DNA from: Bacillus spizizenii TU-B-10
GTDB lineage: Bacteria; Bacillota; Bacilli; Bacillales; Bacillaceae
Assembly: GCF_000227465.1 (NCBI RefSeq)
Contig: NC_016047.1
Location: 2,150,857 to 2,214,856 of the forward strand
Reading direction: 5' to 3'
Length of the DNA: 64,000 nt
Part shown: positions 26,914 through 35,821 of the stretch, one piece after another
Position numbering within the stretch: position 1 is the first letter of the stretch
How the letters are laid out: every line of letters starts with the position of its first letter
Program-made: the position numbers and the translations under genes
Notes under the pieces: generated by a model
Databases searched by the model: none
Told to the model about the DNA's origin: nothing
What the model saw: the letters and a program-made list of their open reading frames with translations, nothing else

Positions 26914-27124
26914 TGATTTTCACCTCGTTTATTTATGAGAATAGTAAAGTAGATTTTTATTATCTCAGATGAAAAATCCATTTCCAACAGTTTATGTAAA
27001 AACTAGAAATCTGTCTAATGGTATGTTTTCTTTATCCAGCAGAACCATAAGTGTACGGTGGCAGAATACGTTATGTTTCTCCATTAAAGCAACAAATTAA
27101 CATTGAAGATTTATCATCTTATTT

Positions 27125-27378
27125 TTATGATTTATGTCCACCAGTTAGCCCAGCTCTATGAAGTGCTGTCCCTGCCGATGTATTAGAAGCTGCTATCGGA
27201 ATCGCTTTTGATCCGTATTTGCTTCTAATCCCATCCATAACGAATCCAGGCTTCTTCTCTTCTCATTATCCGCTTCAAGTAAACTCAACTGTTGATTAAC
27301 ATCATTCTCAATATTAGAAAGAGTGACTGAGATACTTCGCACTGTCTTTCCCGAATAAAACTTATTGAAGGGCATCAA
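27125..27378 (-). pseudogene. 3' remnant C of a UvrX-type DNA polymerase gene
   Basis: The minus strand reads KTVRSISVTLSNIENDVNQQ, then LSLLEADNEKRRSLDSL. After a one-base frameshift near 27235 it gives MDGIRSKYGSKAIPIAASNT and ends LHRAGLTGGHKS. It is the longest of three such remnants (others at 13600 and 14839) and covers the last 85 or so residues of a Y-family lesion-bypass polymerase. The palm and finger domains are absent. Confidence 0.7.
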
Positions 27379-27414
27379 GCTGAAAAGCCAAACCTGACTG
27401 TCTTTTACATTGCA

Positions 27415-27876
27415 CTATCTTGTTCTATAATAATTCTCTGCGGTATAATAGCGCCATTCCCAAAAAGTTGCCCCATTAGATTGTATATACCGGTCTATAA
27501 ATATCTCAAAGTTTACATTTAATGGTGTATACTCACCCAATTGAAATATAAAAAGATAGTTGGGATCACCTTTGTCCAATTTATCTTTGTCGATCATCAA
27601 ATGACAACCTTCTAATAAGTGACCAATTGGGATGCCATTGATGCCTTCAAACAAATCCTCATATTTTAATTCTTCTTCAATCTCTTCAAGACTAAATAAA
27701 TAAAGTCCTCCACCTATATTCTCCCCATCAGCAAGAACCTCAAAAATTTTCGCACTATTATGTTGTGTAATAAACTTCTGATAATCATCTGGAAGTTTAA
27801 GTTGATACTTCGCTTCAAAGTTGAGAATTTCATTAAGTGCTGCTTGGTTCGGAGAAAAAGTAACAAGACATTCCAT
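27415..27876 (-). CDS. SMI1/KNR4 family protein, probable toxin immunity
   Basis: A 153-residue SMI1/KNR4-fold protein. The typical N-terminal pattern is [20 protein letters not shown], followed by [15 protein letters not shown] middle [15 protein letters not shown] and an aromatic C-terminus ([13 protein letters not shown]) follow. The ATG at 27876 is used because GGAAGGG precedes it. Such proteins protect against contact-dependent LXG/YeeF toxins; in B. subtilis 168 yobK-yobL occupy this neighbourhood. No toxin gene lies next to it, so it looks like an orphan immunity gene. Confidence 0.75.
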   Translation of the reverse strand: MECLVTFSPNQAALNEILNFEAKYQLKLPDDYQKFITQHNSAKIFEVLADGENIGGGLYLFSLEEIEEELKYEDLFEGINGIPIGHLLEGCHLMIDKDKLDKGDPNYLFIFQLGEYTPLNVNFEIFIDRYIQSNGATFWEWRYYTAENYYRTR

Positions 27877-28053
27877 GATATACCCTTCCGAACAAAACAA
27901 TTTAATAGCCCCCTTTTTCATCTAAGAGACTTTTCAAACCATTTGTTCTTTTAACGAGAATCAACAAATTCCAAAAGATGTGAATAGATCGTGATAGCTG
28001 CCCTTTTCACTGAATATAATGCAATAAATTCAAAAAAGAGGTGCCCCCCAAAA

Positions 28054-29490
28054 GTGAATTCTCTAATGAATGAAGATATGATAAAGATCATTAGAAATGG
28101 CCTTAGCGCATCACATCATCCAAAGCATATTATTGTTGTGGGAGCTGGATTGGCCGGGCTTGTATCAGCATCTTTGCTAAGAAATGCCGGTCACAGAGTA
28201 ACGATTCTTGAAGCGAGCGGTAGAGCAGGCGGCCGTGTCTGCACGTTGAGATCTCCCTTTAGTGATGGGTTGTATTTCAACGTTGGTCCGATGCGCATAC
28301 CGAATATCCATATGTTAACCTTAGAATATATAAAAAAATTCAGGCTGCCAACAAATGTATTTATCAACAGAACCCCAATGGACATCATTTACACGAATGG
28401 AGTCAAAACACGTCTCCATCTTTTTGAACAAAATCCTGGAATATTAAGATACCCCGTTGCACCAAACGAACAAGGGAAAACCGCTGAAGAGCTGATGCTT
28501 TCTGTATTGCAGCCTATATTAAATTTTATTAATCAAGATCCTGCAAGAAATTGGCGGATTGTTGAAAAACAATACAAGAATTATTCGTTAAGCTCTTACT
28601 TAAACACTTTCTTTTCATATGGCGCGATCGATATGATAGGTATACTTCTCGATATGGAAGCGTATATGGGTATGTCCCTTGTTGAAGCGTTACGGGAATC
28701 CGTCTTTTTTACATCACCAACTCACTTCTATGAGATAACAGGCGGCATGGATCGGCTTCCTCATGCGTTTCTTCCTCAATTAAAAACAAATATTCTATAC
28801 CATCAAAAAATGATGAAAATTTCTCAAAATGAGAACAGTGTTACGATCCATTGTCAGCATCAACAAACAGCAGAACATGTAACGTTCACAGCTGATCTCG
28901 CTATTGTAACCATTCCTTTTTCAACATTGCGATTTGTGAAAGTCGAACCATACCATTCTTTTTCCTACTATAAACGGAGGGCAATTCGCGAACTGAACTA
29001 TATGAGCGCAACAAAAATCGGCATAGAGTTTAAAAGTCGATTTTGGGAAAAAGCCGGGCAGCGCGGCGGCAAATCTATTACTGATCTTCCGATTCGATTT
29101 TCGTATTATCCAAGCACTGGTATTGGAGCAAATGGACATGCTGTTGTTCTGGCGAGTTATACTTGGGCAGATGAGGCACTGATGTGGGACAGTCTTTCAG
29201 AAGGAGAGCGTATTCAGTATACTTTACTGAATTTATCTGAAATATATGGCGATATTGTATGGTCAGAATTTGTGTCCGGCGCCTCTTTTAGCTGGAGTCA
29301 GAACCCTTATTCTGCGGGAGCCTTTACAGCTTTCGAACCAGGACAAGAATTAGAGCTGTATCCTTATATCCCTGTCCCTGAGGGAAGAGTTCATTTCGCT
29401 GGAGAACATGTCTCACTTACCCATGCGTGGATGCAAGGTGCGATTGAATCTGGAATACGTACCGCTTATGAAGTTAATCGTTTATCTTAG
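28054..29490 (+). CDS. yobN: FAD-dependent amine oxidase YobN
   Basis: A 478-residue flavin amine oxidase. The dinucleotide-binding motif is HIIVVGAGLAGLVSASLLRN (GxGxxG), followed by VTILEASGRAGGRVCT. The C-terminal FAD-contact region is VHFAGEHVSLTHAWMQGAIE. GTG at 28054 gives exactly the length of B. subtilis YobN and has GAGGTG upstream. The fold matches L-amino-acid and monoamine oxidases; the substrate is not known. In B. subtilis 168 yobO follows yobN; here yobO is absent and csaA follows. Confidence 0.88.
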   Translation: MNSLMNEDMIKIIRNGLSASHHPKHIIVVGAGLAGLVSASLLRNAGHRVTILEASGRAGGRVCTLRSPFSDGLYFNVGPMRIPNIHMLTLEYIKKFRLPTNVFINRTPMDIIYTNGVKTRLHLFEQNPGILRYPVAPNEQGKTAEELMLSVLQPILNFINQDPARNWRIVEKQYKNYSLSSYLNTFFSYGAIDMIGILLDMEAYMGMSLVEALRESVFFTSPTHFYEITGGMDRLPHAFLPQLKTNILYHQKMMKISQNENSVTIHCQHQQTAEHVTFTADLAIVTIPFSTLRFVKVEPYHSFSYYKRRAIRELNYMSATKIGIEFKSRFWEKAGQRGGKSITDLPIRFSYYPSTGIGANGHAVVLASYTWADEALMWDSLSEGERIQYTLLNLSEIYGDIVWSEFVSGASFSWSQNPYSAGAFTAFEPGQELELYPYIPVPEGRVHFAGEHVSLTHAWMQGAIESGIRTAYEVNRLS

Positions 29491-29592
29491 ATCCTGCTCT
29501 CATCTTGTACTAAAGCTCGTTGAATAGCAGAATTTCATATAATCAAGATCATAATCAGATGTACAAATTCAATTACAATAACAAAGTAATCC

Positions 29593-29621
29593 TTGCATTC
29601 CTTCACCCGCCATGCTATATT
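29593..29621 (+). promoter_or_regulatory. Sigma-A promoter of an intergenic RNA
   Basis: TTGCAT and TATATT are separated by exactly 17 bases. There is no gene on this strand downstream before a strong terminator at 29712-29747, so the promoter seems to serve a small RNA. Confidence 0.65.
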
Positions 29622-29627
29622 CATATA

Positions 29628-29747
29628 GCGATGAGCTGAATTGTGTAAGCCGATGTACATGCCCTTTGCGGCGCACACGAATGTGGCGTGTGGTGCATCG
29701 CCTCAATACGCAAAGACGTTTGCCTTAGGCAAACGTCTTTTTTTGTG
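29628..29747 (+). ncRNA. Putative structured small RNA of about 120 nt (possibly BsrI)
   Basis: A transcript from the promoter at 29593-29621 would start at about 29628 and end at the perfect terminator AAGACGTTTGCC/GGCAAACGTCTT plus seven T (29712-29747). Inside, GCGATG at the 5' end pairs with CATCGC near 29696-29701, and CACACG pairs with CGTGTG in an inner hairpin. I recall a B. subtilis sRNA called BsrI near csaA, so identity is possible but unverified. Confidence 0.55.
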
Positions 29748-29749
29748 TG

Positions 29750-30082
29750 TTATCCGATTATTGTGCCGTTTGGAACGGGCTGATCTGGCTGCAATAGGAC
29801 GACATCCCTCTGGCCGGGGATGCCCCCAAGAACCAGCACTTCCGATTTAAATCCGGCGATCCGGCGCGGCGGAAAGTTGACGACTGCTATGATTTGCTTG
29901 TTGATAAGATCTTCGGGCTGATAGCGGTTCGTGATTTGCGCGCTCGATTGCTTCATGCCGATTTCTGCTCCAAAATCAATCACAAGCTTAATCGCCGGGA
30001 CTCTTGCTTCAGGAAATTCCTCCGCTTTTACAATAGTGCCTGTTCTAATATCCAATTTCTCAAAGTCCTCAATGACTGCCAT
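29750..30082 (-). CDS. csaA: CsaA, tRNA-binding-domain chaperone
   Basis: A 110-residue single-domain OB-fold protein of the EMAP/tRNA-binding type: [20 protein letters not shown] at the start, then [20 protein letters not shown] and [20 protein letters not shown]. In B. subtilis CsaA is a dimeric secretion-related chaperone that binds SecA and preproteins; the fold also binds tRNA. ATG 30082 gives the standard length. It is a single-gene unit, next to the putative sRNA on the other strand. Confidence 0.95.
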   Translation of the reverse strand: MAVIEDFEKLDIRTGTIVKAEEFPEARVPAIKLVIDFGAEIGMKQSSAQITNRYQPEDLINKQIIAVVNFPPRRIAGFKSEVLVLGGIPGQRDVVLLQPDQPVPNGTIIG

Positions 30083-30146
30083 ATCAATAACTCCTTTTTC
30101 TCCTATTATAAAAGAGATATCCAAGGTTCGTTTAACCAAAGAACCA

Positions 30147-30866
30147 TCATTTTTTATCCGAATATAAGGTGTTTCGATATAGCCGGGGCGGCATGCCTGT
30201 ACTTTTTGTGAACCATCTTGTAAATGAAGAAAGATTTTGAAAGCCCAGCGCCTCGCTCACGACGGTAAGGGTTTCATTTTTCTCTATCAGCATTCGTTTC
30301 GCTTCCTCAAGCCGAAGATTGGCAATATAGTGCTGCGGAGACTTCCCCGTCTGCTTTTTGAACCAGTTTGAATAGTAAGCTGGGTGGTAATGCTCGATTT
30401 CTGCCAGCTTCTTAATTGTCAGCCGCTCAGATAAATGGCTGTGGATATAAGCAATTGAGGCGTAGGTATGGGATTGCAGCTTTTCTTTTATGTATTGAAC
30501 AAGCATATGCAGCGAGTTCGCTGTTCCGGCCTTTGCTTCCTCTGTCAGCAAGTACCTGATCGAAGACCAGAAAGGATCAATCGCAGCTTCAATGCCCGAT
30601 CCTGCATGATACTCATCAATTTTCATTGCATGAAGCGGAACATCCAGTACAAGACATTCATTTCTACCGATTGAACGGAAACGATGCTCGCACTCCGGCG
30701 GAATATATAAAAAATGATCCGGCTTTAATTTCACCTCGCGTCCCTCTGTCTCAAGATCAATACTCCCTTCAAGCGGAAAAAGAAATTGGCTGTACCCGTG
30801 CTTATGTGAATGATAAAGGCGTGTGTATGTCCGTTTTTCGCAAATAATCTCTTGAAGCGAGTCCAT
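30147..30866 (-). CDS. yobQ: AraC-family regulator YobQ
   Basis: 239 residues. An N-terminal cupin sensor ([20 protein letters not shown], then [17 protein letters not shown]) is followed by two AraC helix-turn-helix motifs at about 145-235 ([20 protein letters not shown] and [20 protein letters not shown]). AAGGAG lies seven bases before ATG 30866. It lies two bases beyond the tail of frameshifted yobR in the same direction. The ligand is unknown. Confidence 0.85.
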   Translation of the reverse strand: MDSLQEIICEKRTYTRLYHSHKHGYSQFLFPLEGSIDLETEGREVKLKPDHFLYIPPECEHRFRSIGRNECLVLDVPLHAMKIDEYHAGSGIEAAIDPFWSSIRYLLTEEAKAGTANSLHMLVQYIKEKLQSHTYASIAYIHSHLSERLTIKKLAEIEHYHPAYYSNWFKKQTGKSPQHYIANLRLEEAKRMLIEKNETLTVVSEALGFQNLSSFTRWFTKSTGMPPRLYRNTLYSDKK

Positions 30867-30886
30867 CAGCAAGCTCCTTTCTTTGA

Positions 30887-31629
30887 TCATCTTTTAATCC
30901 GATAATGGTGTTCAGATATAGGCGAAAATCCGATTTTTTCATATAAAGAAACTGCCGCCAGGTTTTCTTTTAGCACTTGTAAAAACATGTGCTTTGCCCC
31001 GTTGCTGATTGCCCATTCAGTCAACGCCCTGATCACTTGGGTCCCTGCCCCTTTTCCTCTATGCTCCTTGGCTACAACGATTTACTGAGTCCGCCATAGC
31101 CATCAATGACAGAAGCCGTTCCAACTGCTGTCAGGCTCTCTTGGTCATACATCGTGAAAAAGGTTTTACACGACGGCATACGTTCGAAAATGTTTGTGTA
31201 GCCTTGATGCCGCTCCGGAGAAAATTCTTCCAATTGAATAAAATGATCAATCCAAACAGAAGACGGCTCCTCCTCCCACTTGTATGTAAATCGACTGTTG
31301 TCATCAGTATGGCTCATAATGTCCCAGCCCAATGCTGTCATCTGAAAGCACTCGTCTGCCTTTTCATATCCGCTGTCTGCCAATACGGCATCAAGCCCTT
31401 TCGGAGATGCATTGCTGATATGAAAACAAACAGGCAAGCCTAAGCTTTTGTAAAAATGCTCGGCCTCTTGCTGGAAATCTCCTTCAGGCGTATCCGCAGA
31501 GGTCCACACGCTGTTCGCCCTTTTGGTTACGCCAAAGTTCGCTCGAAGAAGCCATTGTCCCATGTTTTTCTGAATATAAGACGGCCATGAAGCTGCCGCT
31601 AACTGCTCAATTTTATGAATGTCATCCAT
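30887..31629 (-). pseudogene. yobR: yobR, GNAT acetyltransferase with a one-base frameshift
   Basis: The first frame (about 185 codons from ATG 31629) ends SVIDGYGGLSKSL at 31072. The rest of the GNAT domain, IVVAKEHRGKGAGTQVIRAL with the acetyl-CoA loop and the end EHHYRIKR, follows in another frame to 30887. Joining them needs one inserted base near 31083 (AGTAAATCG for AGTAATATCG) and gives 247 residues, the usual YobR length. It is either a recent null mutation or a sequencing error, because everything else in the gene is intact. Confidence 0.8.
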
Positions 31630-31706
31630 AGCCTGATGTCTCTCCTCTGTGTATACTACCATGACATTATACAATATTCAGAAATATAAGACATCTATTT
31701 CTTAGT

Positions 31707-32282
31707 TTACATAACATTTTTATTGTTTATTGATAAGCCGGACAAAAACGTCCGAATTGAAAATGACAGACTTTCTGAAATATCCTCTTCACGTTCAAAT
31801 GCTTCTTTTGCGATTAAAGTCGTAAAGCCATGCAGCAGGCTTCTAAGCCCCCTTGTCGCATGAATGGCAGTCTTTTCGCTTGCATAGCCGTTTTCAATGA
31901 GCAGGTTCGTAACAATCCGGACAATTTGGTCTGACACGATTTCCGCCCTCTTATCCTGAACCTTAAGCAAAGCCGCTTCATAATATCCGGGATTTTCAAC
32001 TGCAAAATCAACATATGCCTGAGCTAAAGAAAGCATAGCGGAATCTCCTTTTTGTTCGGTTACGGAGTCTGCCATTTGATCTAAAAGCCTTGTCAGCCCG
32101 CTGACAGCAAGCTCTGTTCTGATCGCTTGCAGCCCGTTGATATGATTATACAGCGACGGAGGGCGTACATTCATTTTTTTAGACAGTGCGGCAAGCGTGA
32201 CACCATTCAAGCCTTCCTGATCGGCAATCTCCGCTGCGGCGTCTACAATCATTTTTTGGCTCAATCCTATTCTCGGTGACAT
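31707..32282 (-). CDS. yobS: TetR-family regulator YobS
   Basis: 191 residues with an N-terminal TetR helix-turn-helix: IVDAAAEIADQEGLNGVTLA, then LSKKMNVRPPSLYNHINGL. The C-terminal part fits the WHG/TetR_C domain. Of three close ATG codons, 32282 gives the length known from B. subtilis and is nine bases from AAAGG. The upstream yobT gene ends at 32288, and the AAAGGATGATGAG overlap shows translational coupling. YobS probably regulates yobT-yobS. Confidence 0.85.
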   Translation of the reverse strand: MSPRIGLSQKMIVDAAAEIADQEGLNGVTLAALSKKMNVRPPSLYNHINGLQAIRTELAVSGLTRLLDQMADSVTEQKGDSAMLSLAQAYVDFAVENPGYYEAALLKVQDKRAEIVSDQIVRIVTNLLIENGYASEKTAIHATRGLRSLLHGFTTLIAKEAFEREEDISESLSFSIRTFLSGLSINNKNVM

Positions 32283-32287
32283 GCTCA

Positions 32288-32989
32288 TCATCCTTTCTTT
32301 GCTTTTTGGATTGCCTGTCTCATCCGCTCTGAGGGTGATTTCAGGAAATTCCCATGTCCGACTGCTAGACAGGAAGGCGCCTTGTCGGCAAGCAATTGTG
32401 CGCTTTTAATGGCTTCCTCCTTATTCCATGTGGCGAAGGCTGGAAAAGGAAACGCCCATTTTATCTGGCCTGATACAGCGATTCCTCCGCGCAACTGAAA
32501 CGCATCTCCTGCTATGATCGTGCCGTTTCTTGTATCAAGAAATGACATGCTGCCCGGTGTATGGCCCGGTGTAGAAATTGCAAGCAAAGAACCAATTGTT
32601 TCACCGCCCGTCAACAGATGGTGTGGCTTTGTTTGCACGTGTTTCGGAATACCTCCTTTTATAGGAGTATGCGGCTCATCATGACGCAAAGATGTGTCAC
32701 CTTTCAGCAGGAAAGAATCCCGTTCTGAGATCATCACCTTTGCATGAGGAAATGCTTGTGTCAGTGCATCCAGTGATCCGACATGATCCCCATGAGCATG
32801 GGTCAGTAAAATATGATGAAGCGGTTTTCCTAACTGGTTTACAGCTTGAATAATTCCTTTATAGCTGTCCGGAAGTGCGGCATCAACAAGGGTGACTTCG
32901 TTTTCTTCCTCTACTAAATAGCAATTGACCGGAAACAAAGCTGGAAAAAAAGTCAGCTGCCAAACTGTTTGATACTGGGTAATTCTCAT
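32288..32989 (-). CDS. yobT: Metallo-beta-lactamase-fold hydrolase YobT
   Basis: 233 residues with the fold's metal motif LLTHAHGDHVGSLDALTQAF (HxHxDH), a later His in ISTPGHTPGSMSFLDTRN, the Asp in IIAGDAFQLRG and a C-terminal His in LAVGHGNF. It probably hydrolyses an ester, lactone or thioester; the substrate is unknown. It is coupled to yobS (TetR). An inverted repeat TAACACCATTAGTTTTT/AAAACTAATGGTGTTAG upstream at 33010-33055 is a likely YobS operator or promoter element. Confidence 0.88.
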   Translation of the reverse strand: MRITQYQTVWQLTFFPALFPVNCYLVEEENEVTLVDAALPDSYKGIIQAVNQLGKPLHHILLTHAHGDHVGSLDALTQAFPHAKVMISERDSFLLKGDTSLRHDEPHTPIKGGIPKHVQTKPHHLLTGGETIGSLLAISTPGHTPGSMSFLDTRNGTIIAGDAFQLRGGIAVSGQIKWAFPFPAFATWNKEEAIKSAQLLADKAPSCLAVGHGNFLKSPSERMRQAIQKAKKG

Positions 32990-33007
32990 TTATTTATCCC
33001 CCTAATA

Positions 33008-33056
33008 AAAACTAATGGTGTTAGTTTTATTATTAACTAACACCATTAGTTTTTCA
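33008..33056. promoter_or_regulatory. Long inverted repeat in front of yobT
   Basis: AAAACTAATGGTGTTAG and CTAACACCATTAGTTTT face each other across a short AT-rich spacer. The arms are perfect over 17 bases. Placed 20-60 bases before the yobT start, it is a candidate operator for the co-transcribed TetR protein YobS, and it could also fold as a terminator for yobU. Confidence 0.6.
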
Positions 33057-33061
33057 AGAGT

Positions 33062-33544
33062 TTATGAATGTTTTATGGCAACATATATGTTAACTTGTGC
33101 TCTCTGAGGTACTGTTGCACTTTGATCATACATTTCAAAGTCACCTGTAAATGTACGCAGATGACGCTTATCCCAAGTCCAAATTTCCTTCCAGGTTTCG
33201 TACACAACCTCTTCAATAGGGCCGATTTTTGAAGTAAAAACGGCATACGCGGAAGCCGGCAAATCAATGTTTTCATATGGTTCCGGAAGAGTCCGGCTGT
33301 CCGCCTGAAACGTTCCGATTGAAAACGTGTAAAACCCTTTCGTCTCCTGTTCGTAATTGGAATATAAGGAAATAATGCTCTGATCTGTTGCCTGTGAGAA
33401 AAGAACGCTCATATCCTTCTTCCAGAATTGGTCCCATAGTGCCGGGATCCGCCTTTCTTCCGTCATTTCCAATGCGTTGCTTGTCCGTTGTGACAGTCCG
33501 GCAAACCATTTCTGTTCTAAGTGTGTCATATGTGAAAAACTCAT
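33062..33544 (-). CDS. yobU: GyrI-like/AraC effector-binding domain protein YobU
   Basis: A 160-residue stand-alone effector-binding domain of the AraC_E_bind/GyrI-like fold. Typical pieces are FAGLSQRTSNALEMTEERRI and LPASAYAVFTSKIGPIEEVV, with the end AQVNIYVAIKH. It binds small molecules or proteins in relatives; there is no DNA-binding domain. The ATG at 33544 has GGAGGG upstream. The downstream neighbour on the same strand is yobT. Upstream is the WYL regulator yobV, whose stop is 54 bases away. Confidence 0.8.
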   Translation of the reverse strand: MSFSHMTHLEQKWFAGLSQRTSNALEMTEERRIPALWDQFWKKDMSVLFSQATDQSIISLYSNYEQETKGFYTFSIGTFQADSRTLPEPYENIDLPASAYAVFTSKIGPIEEVVYETWKEIWTWDKRHLRTFTGDFEMYDQSATVPQRAQVNIYVAIKHS

Positions 33545-33597
33545 AAGATCCCTCCTTTTTACCTAGATTATAAAAAAAGAAACCTGACAGCAGTGTG

Positions 33598-34536
33598 TCA
33601 GGTTTCATATACTTTTTGCATTTGGCGAATGGTATCTTTTACTTTATCCCGTATATGAAGAGGTTGCAGAACCTCAATATCCTTTCCGAACTGCAGCAAA
33701 AAACCGATCAGCCATTGATCTTCAGGAAGAGAAATCACTGCCCGGCAGTTTTCATCTTCATCGTAAAGAAAAACGTCATGTCCGAACCATTCAAATATGC
33801 GCTGACGTGCTGACGGCTGAACGAGAATAACCAGTTCAGTTACACGGTCCTTTTGGTACCAGTTCTTATCCCACGGCAAGGTCTCCAGCTGGATTTCTTT
33901 TCTGATAAAGGACTGATGTAATATGGTCAGATCTTTCATTCGGTTAAGTTTAAAAAAGCGAAAATCATGTCTAACCAGACAATAGGCATATAAATACCAG
34001 TGTCCCGCCTTGCAAACCAATGTATAAGGTTCCGTTTCACGCTGAAGTGTTTCCCCGCTTGCGTTAGTATATGTAAATGATATCGTTGACAATCGATCGA
34101 TGGCGGCGCTGATTTTCTCACGAAGCGCCTTTTGATCTTCAGTCTGGCCCCAAGCCGTCATGTCAATAAACCATTTTTCAGTTTGGTGCTTAAATGCTTC
34201 AGCTGACTGCTCAGGTATGAGGTGCTTGATTTTTTGATAAGCTGTGCTGTGAGAAACAGGTTCATACATAGATGAGACACTCTGCAAAGCGGAAGCGATC
34301 GCAAACAGCTCCTCCTCTTTCAGCCACTCTCTCTCAAGCCGATACGTCTCCATAATGCCAATTCCGCCCCCGGAGCCCTGTGAGGTCACAATTGGAATAC
34401 CAGCTCTATTGATCGTCTCAATATCACGGTAAATTGTTCTGACGGATACTTCAAACAGCTCAGCAAGTTCAGCTGCCTGCACTTGTTTTTTGCTGATTAA
34501 TAACACAACCATCGCTAACAAACGTTCCAGTTTCAT
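33598..34536 (-). CDS. yobV: HTH/WYL-domain transcriptional regulator YobV
   Basis: 312 residues. The DeoR-like HTH at 1-60 contains KKQVQAAELAELFEVSVRTI with YRDIETINRAGIPI. The WYL sensor domain lies at about 135-215 (ISFTYTNASGETLQRETEPY, then TLVCKAGHWYLYAYC), with a C-terminal extension (WCX). ATG 34536 is chosen with AAAGG eight bases upstream; the GTG at 34545 is an alternative. It probably controls yobU, as in many HTH-WYL/GyrI pairs. It is divergent from yobW. Confidence 0.85.
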   Translation of the reverse strand: MKLERLLAMVVLLISKKQVQAAELAELFEVSVRTIYRDIETINRAGIPIVTSQGSGGGIGIMETYRLEREWLKEEELFAIASALQSVSSMYEPVSHSTAYQKIKHLIPEQSAEAFKHQTEKWFIDMTAWGQTEDQKALREKISAAIDRLSTISFTYTNASGETLQRETEPYTLVCKAGHWYLYAYCLVRHDFRFFKLNRMKDLTILHQSFIRKEIQLETLPWDKNWYQKDRVTELVILVQPSARQRIFEWFGHDVFLYDEDENCRAVISLPEDQWLIGFLLQFGKDIEVLQPLHIRDKVKDTIRQMQKVYET

Positions 34537-34734
34537 TATGCGCACCTTTTCTTTCTTTTATTTTACAATCCTAACATTTTTATAAAGCTTGGGCATATCT
34601 ATTATGCGGCCAAATACACCTTGCATATGTTATGAAAACAGGGGTTTCCCCTTCTTTTTTGTGTTCAGTATTGATTTCAGCTACTATTTCGAACCGGATA
34701 AGCATACACTTCTCATCGGAGGGGATTTCACATC

Positions 34735-35280
34735 ATGCATCTTACACTTCAAAGCGTTTATCCTGCCATGATTATCATCTTTTTTCTGTATAAAAAAATT
34801 AAAAGGTCCATCGGATATCAGCCGCTGAAGCCTCGCTGGCTGTTCACCCGTATGATTCTTTTCTCGCTGTTTGCTTTTGGTCTTTCAATATTCAGCGTCA
34901 TTCACCCTTTTTTATATGGATATCTCATTTTCGGCATTCTTGGCGGATGGCTCCTTGTCGTTTTCGCAAAGAAAAACATCTCCTTTGAAAAGCGCAGAGG
35001 AAAAATTTATTTTCGGACTCATATTTGGGTAGAAGTCATTCTTTTAACCTTGTTTCTATCAAGATTTCTGTATCGAGTGACAGAGCTTTATCTTACCTCG
35101 CCTGATCTCAACAGCCTTGGATCTTACAGTCAGTCAATTGGAACGGACCCTCTGACAATTGGCGTTTTTTTTCTGATAGCCGTTTATTATATCGGTTTTT
35201 CTTCTTTTGTCATCAAGCTCAGCAGAAACGAACTCGATCAGAACGGACACAATAAAGAAAAAGACATCCTTGCCCGCTAA
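34735..35280 (+). CDS. yobW: Membrane protein YobW
   Basis: A 181-residue CcdC-like membrane protein with four or five hydrophobic helices (LFTRMILFSLFAFGLSIFSV, LYGYLIFGILGGWLLVVFA, VEVILLTLFLSRFLYRV, IGVFFLIAVYYIGFSSFVI) and a charged tail. GGAGGGG precedes the ATG at a rather long distance. In B. subtilis it is listed as a sigma-K-dependent (mother-cell) gene; I did not identify a convincing sigma-K promoter here. Its 3' end is part of the shared terminator. Confidence 0.8.
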   Translation: MHLTLQSVYPAMIIIFFLYKKIKRSIGYQPLKPRWLFTRMILFSLFAFGLSIFSVIHPFLYGYLIFGILGGWLLVVFAKKNISFEKRRGKIYFRTHIWVEVILLTLFLSRFLYRVTELYLTSPDLNSLGSYSQSIGTDPLTIGVFFLIAVYYIGFSSFVIKLSRNELDQNGHNKEKDILAR

Positions 35281-35307
35281 CAGCGATTAAGCAAGGATGT
35301 CTTTTTT
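35258..35307. terminator. Bidirectional terminator between yobW and czrA
   Basis: AAAAGACATCCTTGC pairs with GCAAGGATGTCTTTT. T runs are present on both strands. The left arm lies within the last codons of yobW, and the right arm touches the czrA stop. Confidence 0.85.
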
Positions 35308-35629
35308 AATCATGTTGTGTATGATGGATCATTTGTTGAAGAACATCTAACACGTGTTCATCCTCCGGTGAGTAATAAATGGATGTTCCTTCTCTGCGCG
35401 ATTTGACAAGCCGGAGATTTTTTAAGAATCTGAGCTGGTGGGAAACAGTGGATTGCAATAAATTCAGCTTTTCTGCAATTCCGTTCACTGCATGTTCACC
35501 TTGGGATAATAAATGGAGAATTCTGATTCTGGTAGGATCAGAAAGCGCTTTGAATGTTTGCGCGACTAGAAACAAGGTTTCCTCATCAAGATCAGCAGCC
35601 GTTCGGTCCGTTTCTCTAAATTCAGTCAT
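35306..35629 (-). CDS. czrA: ArsR/SmtB-family zinc-sensing repressor CzrA
   Basis: 107 residues of the ArsR fold. The recognition helix is [20 protein letters not shown]. The alpha-5 metal site is visible at the end, [18 protein letters not shown] (Asp, His...His, His), as in CzrA/SmtB zinc sensors. It represses the metal efflux genes cadA and czcD in B. subtilis, which are not in this window. ATG 35629 gives the known length; the upstream ATG at 35638 is less likely. Confidence 0.92.
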   Translation of the reverse strand: MTEFRETDRTAADLDEETLFLVAQTFKALSDPTRIRILHLLSQGEHAVNGIAEKLNLLQSTVSHQLRFLKNLRLVKSRREGTSIYYSPEDEHVLDVLQQMIHHTQHD

Positions 35630-35821
35630 CTGTATCACCTTTCTTTATTCATAGTTTTATCTTATAACAAATGTGCTTGGGTGCAAACCAGCCTGCTTAT
35701 GTTCCAATTCAATCTCTTAGTTTAAATTTATGTTTCAAATCAGGTTTTTACTTGGTCTGATATATCGTTCTATGTCATAATAAAAAGGTCATACTGCTCC
35801 AAACATTGAGGGTGAAACACA

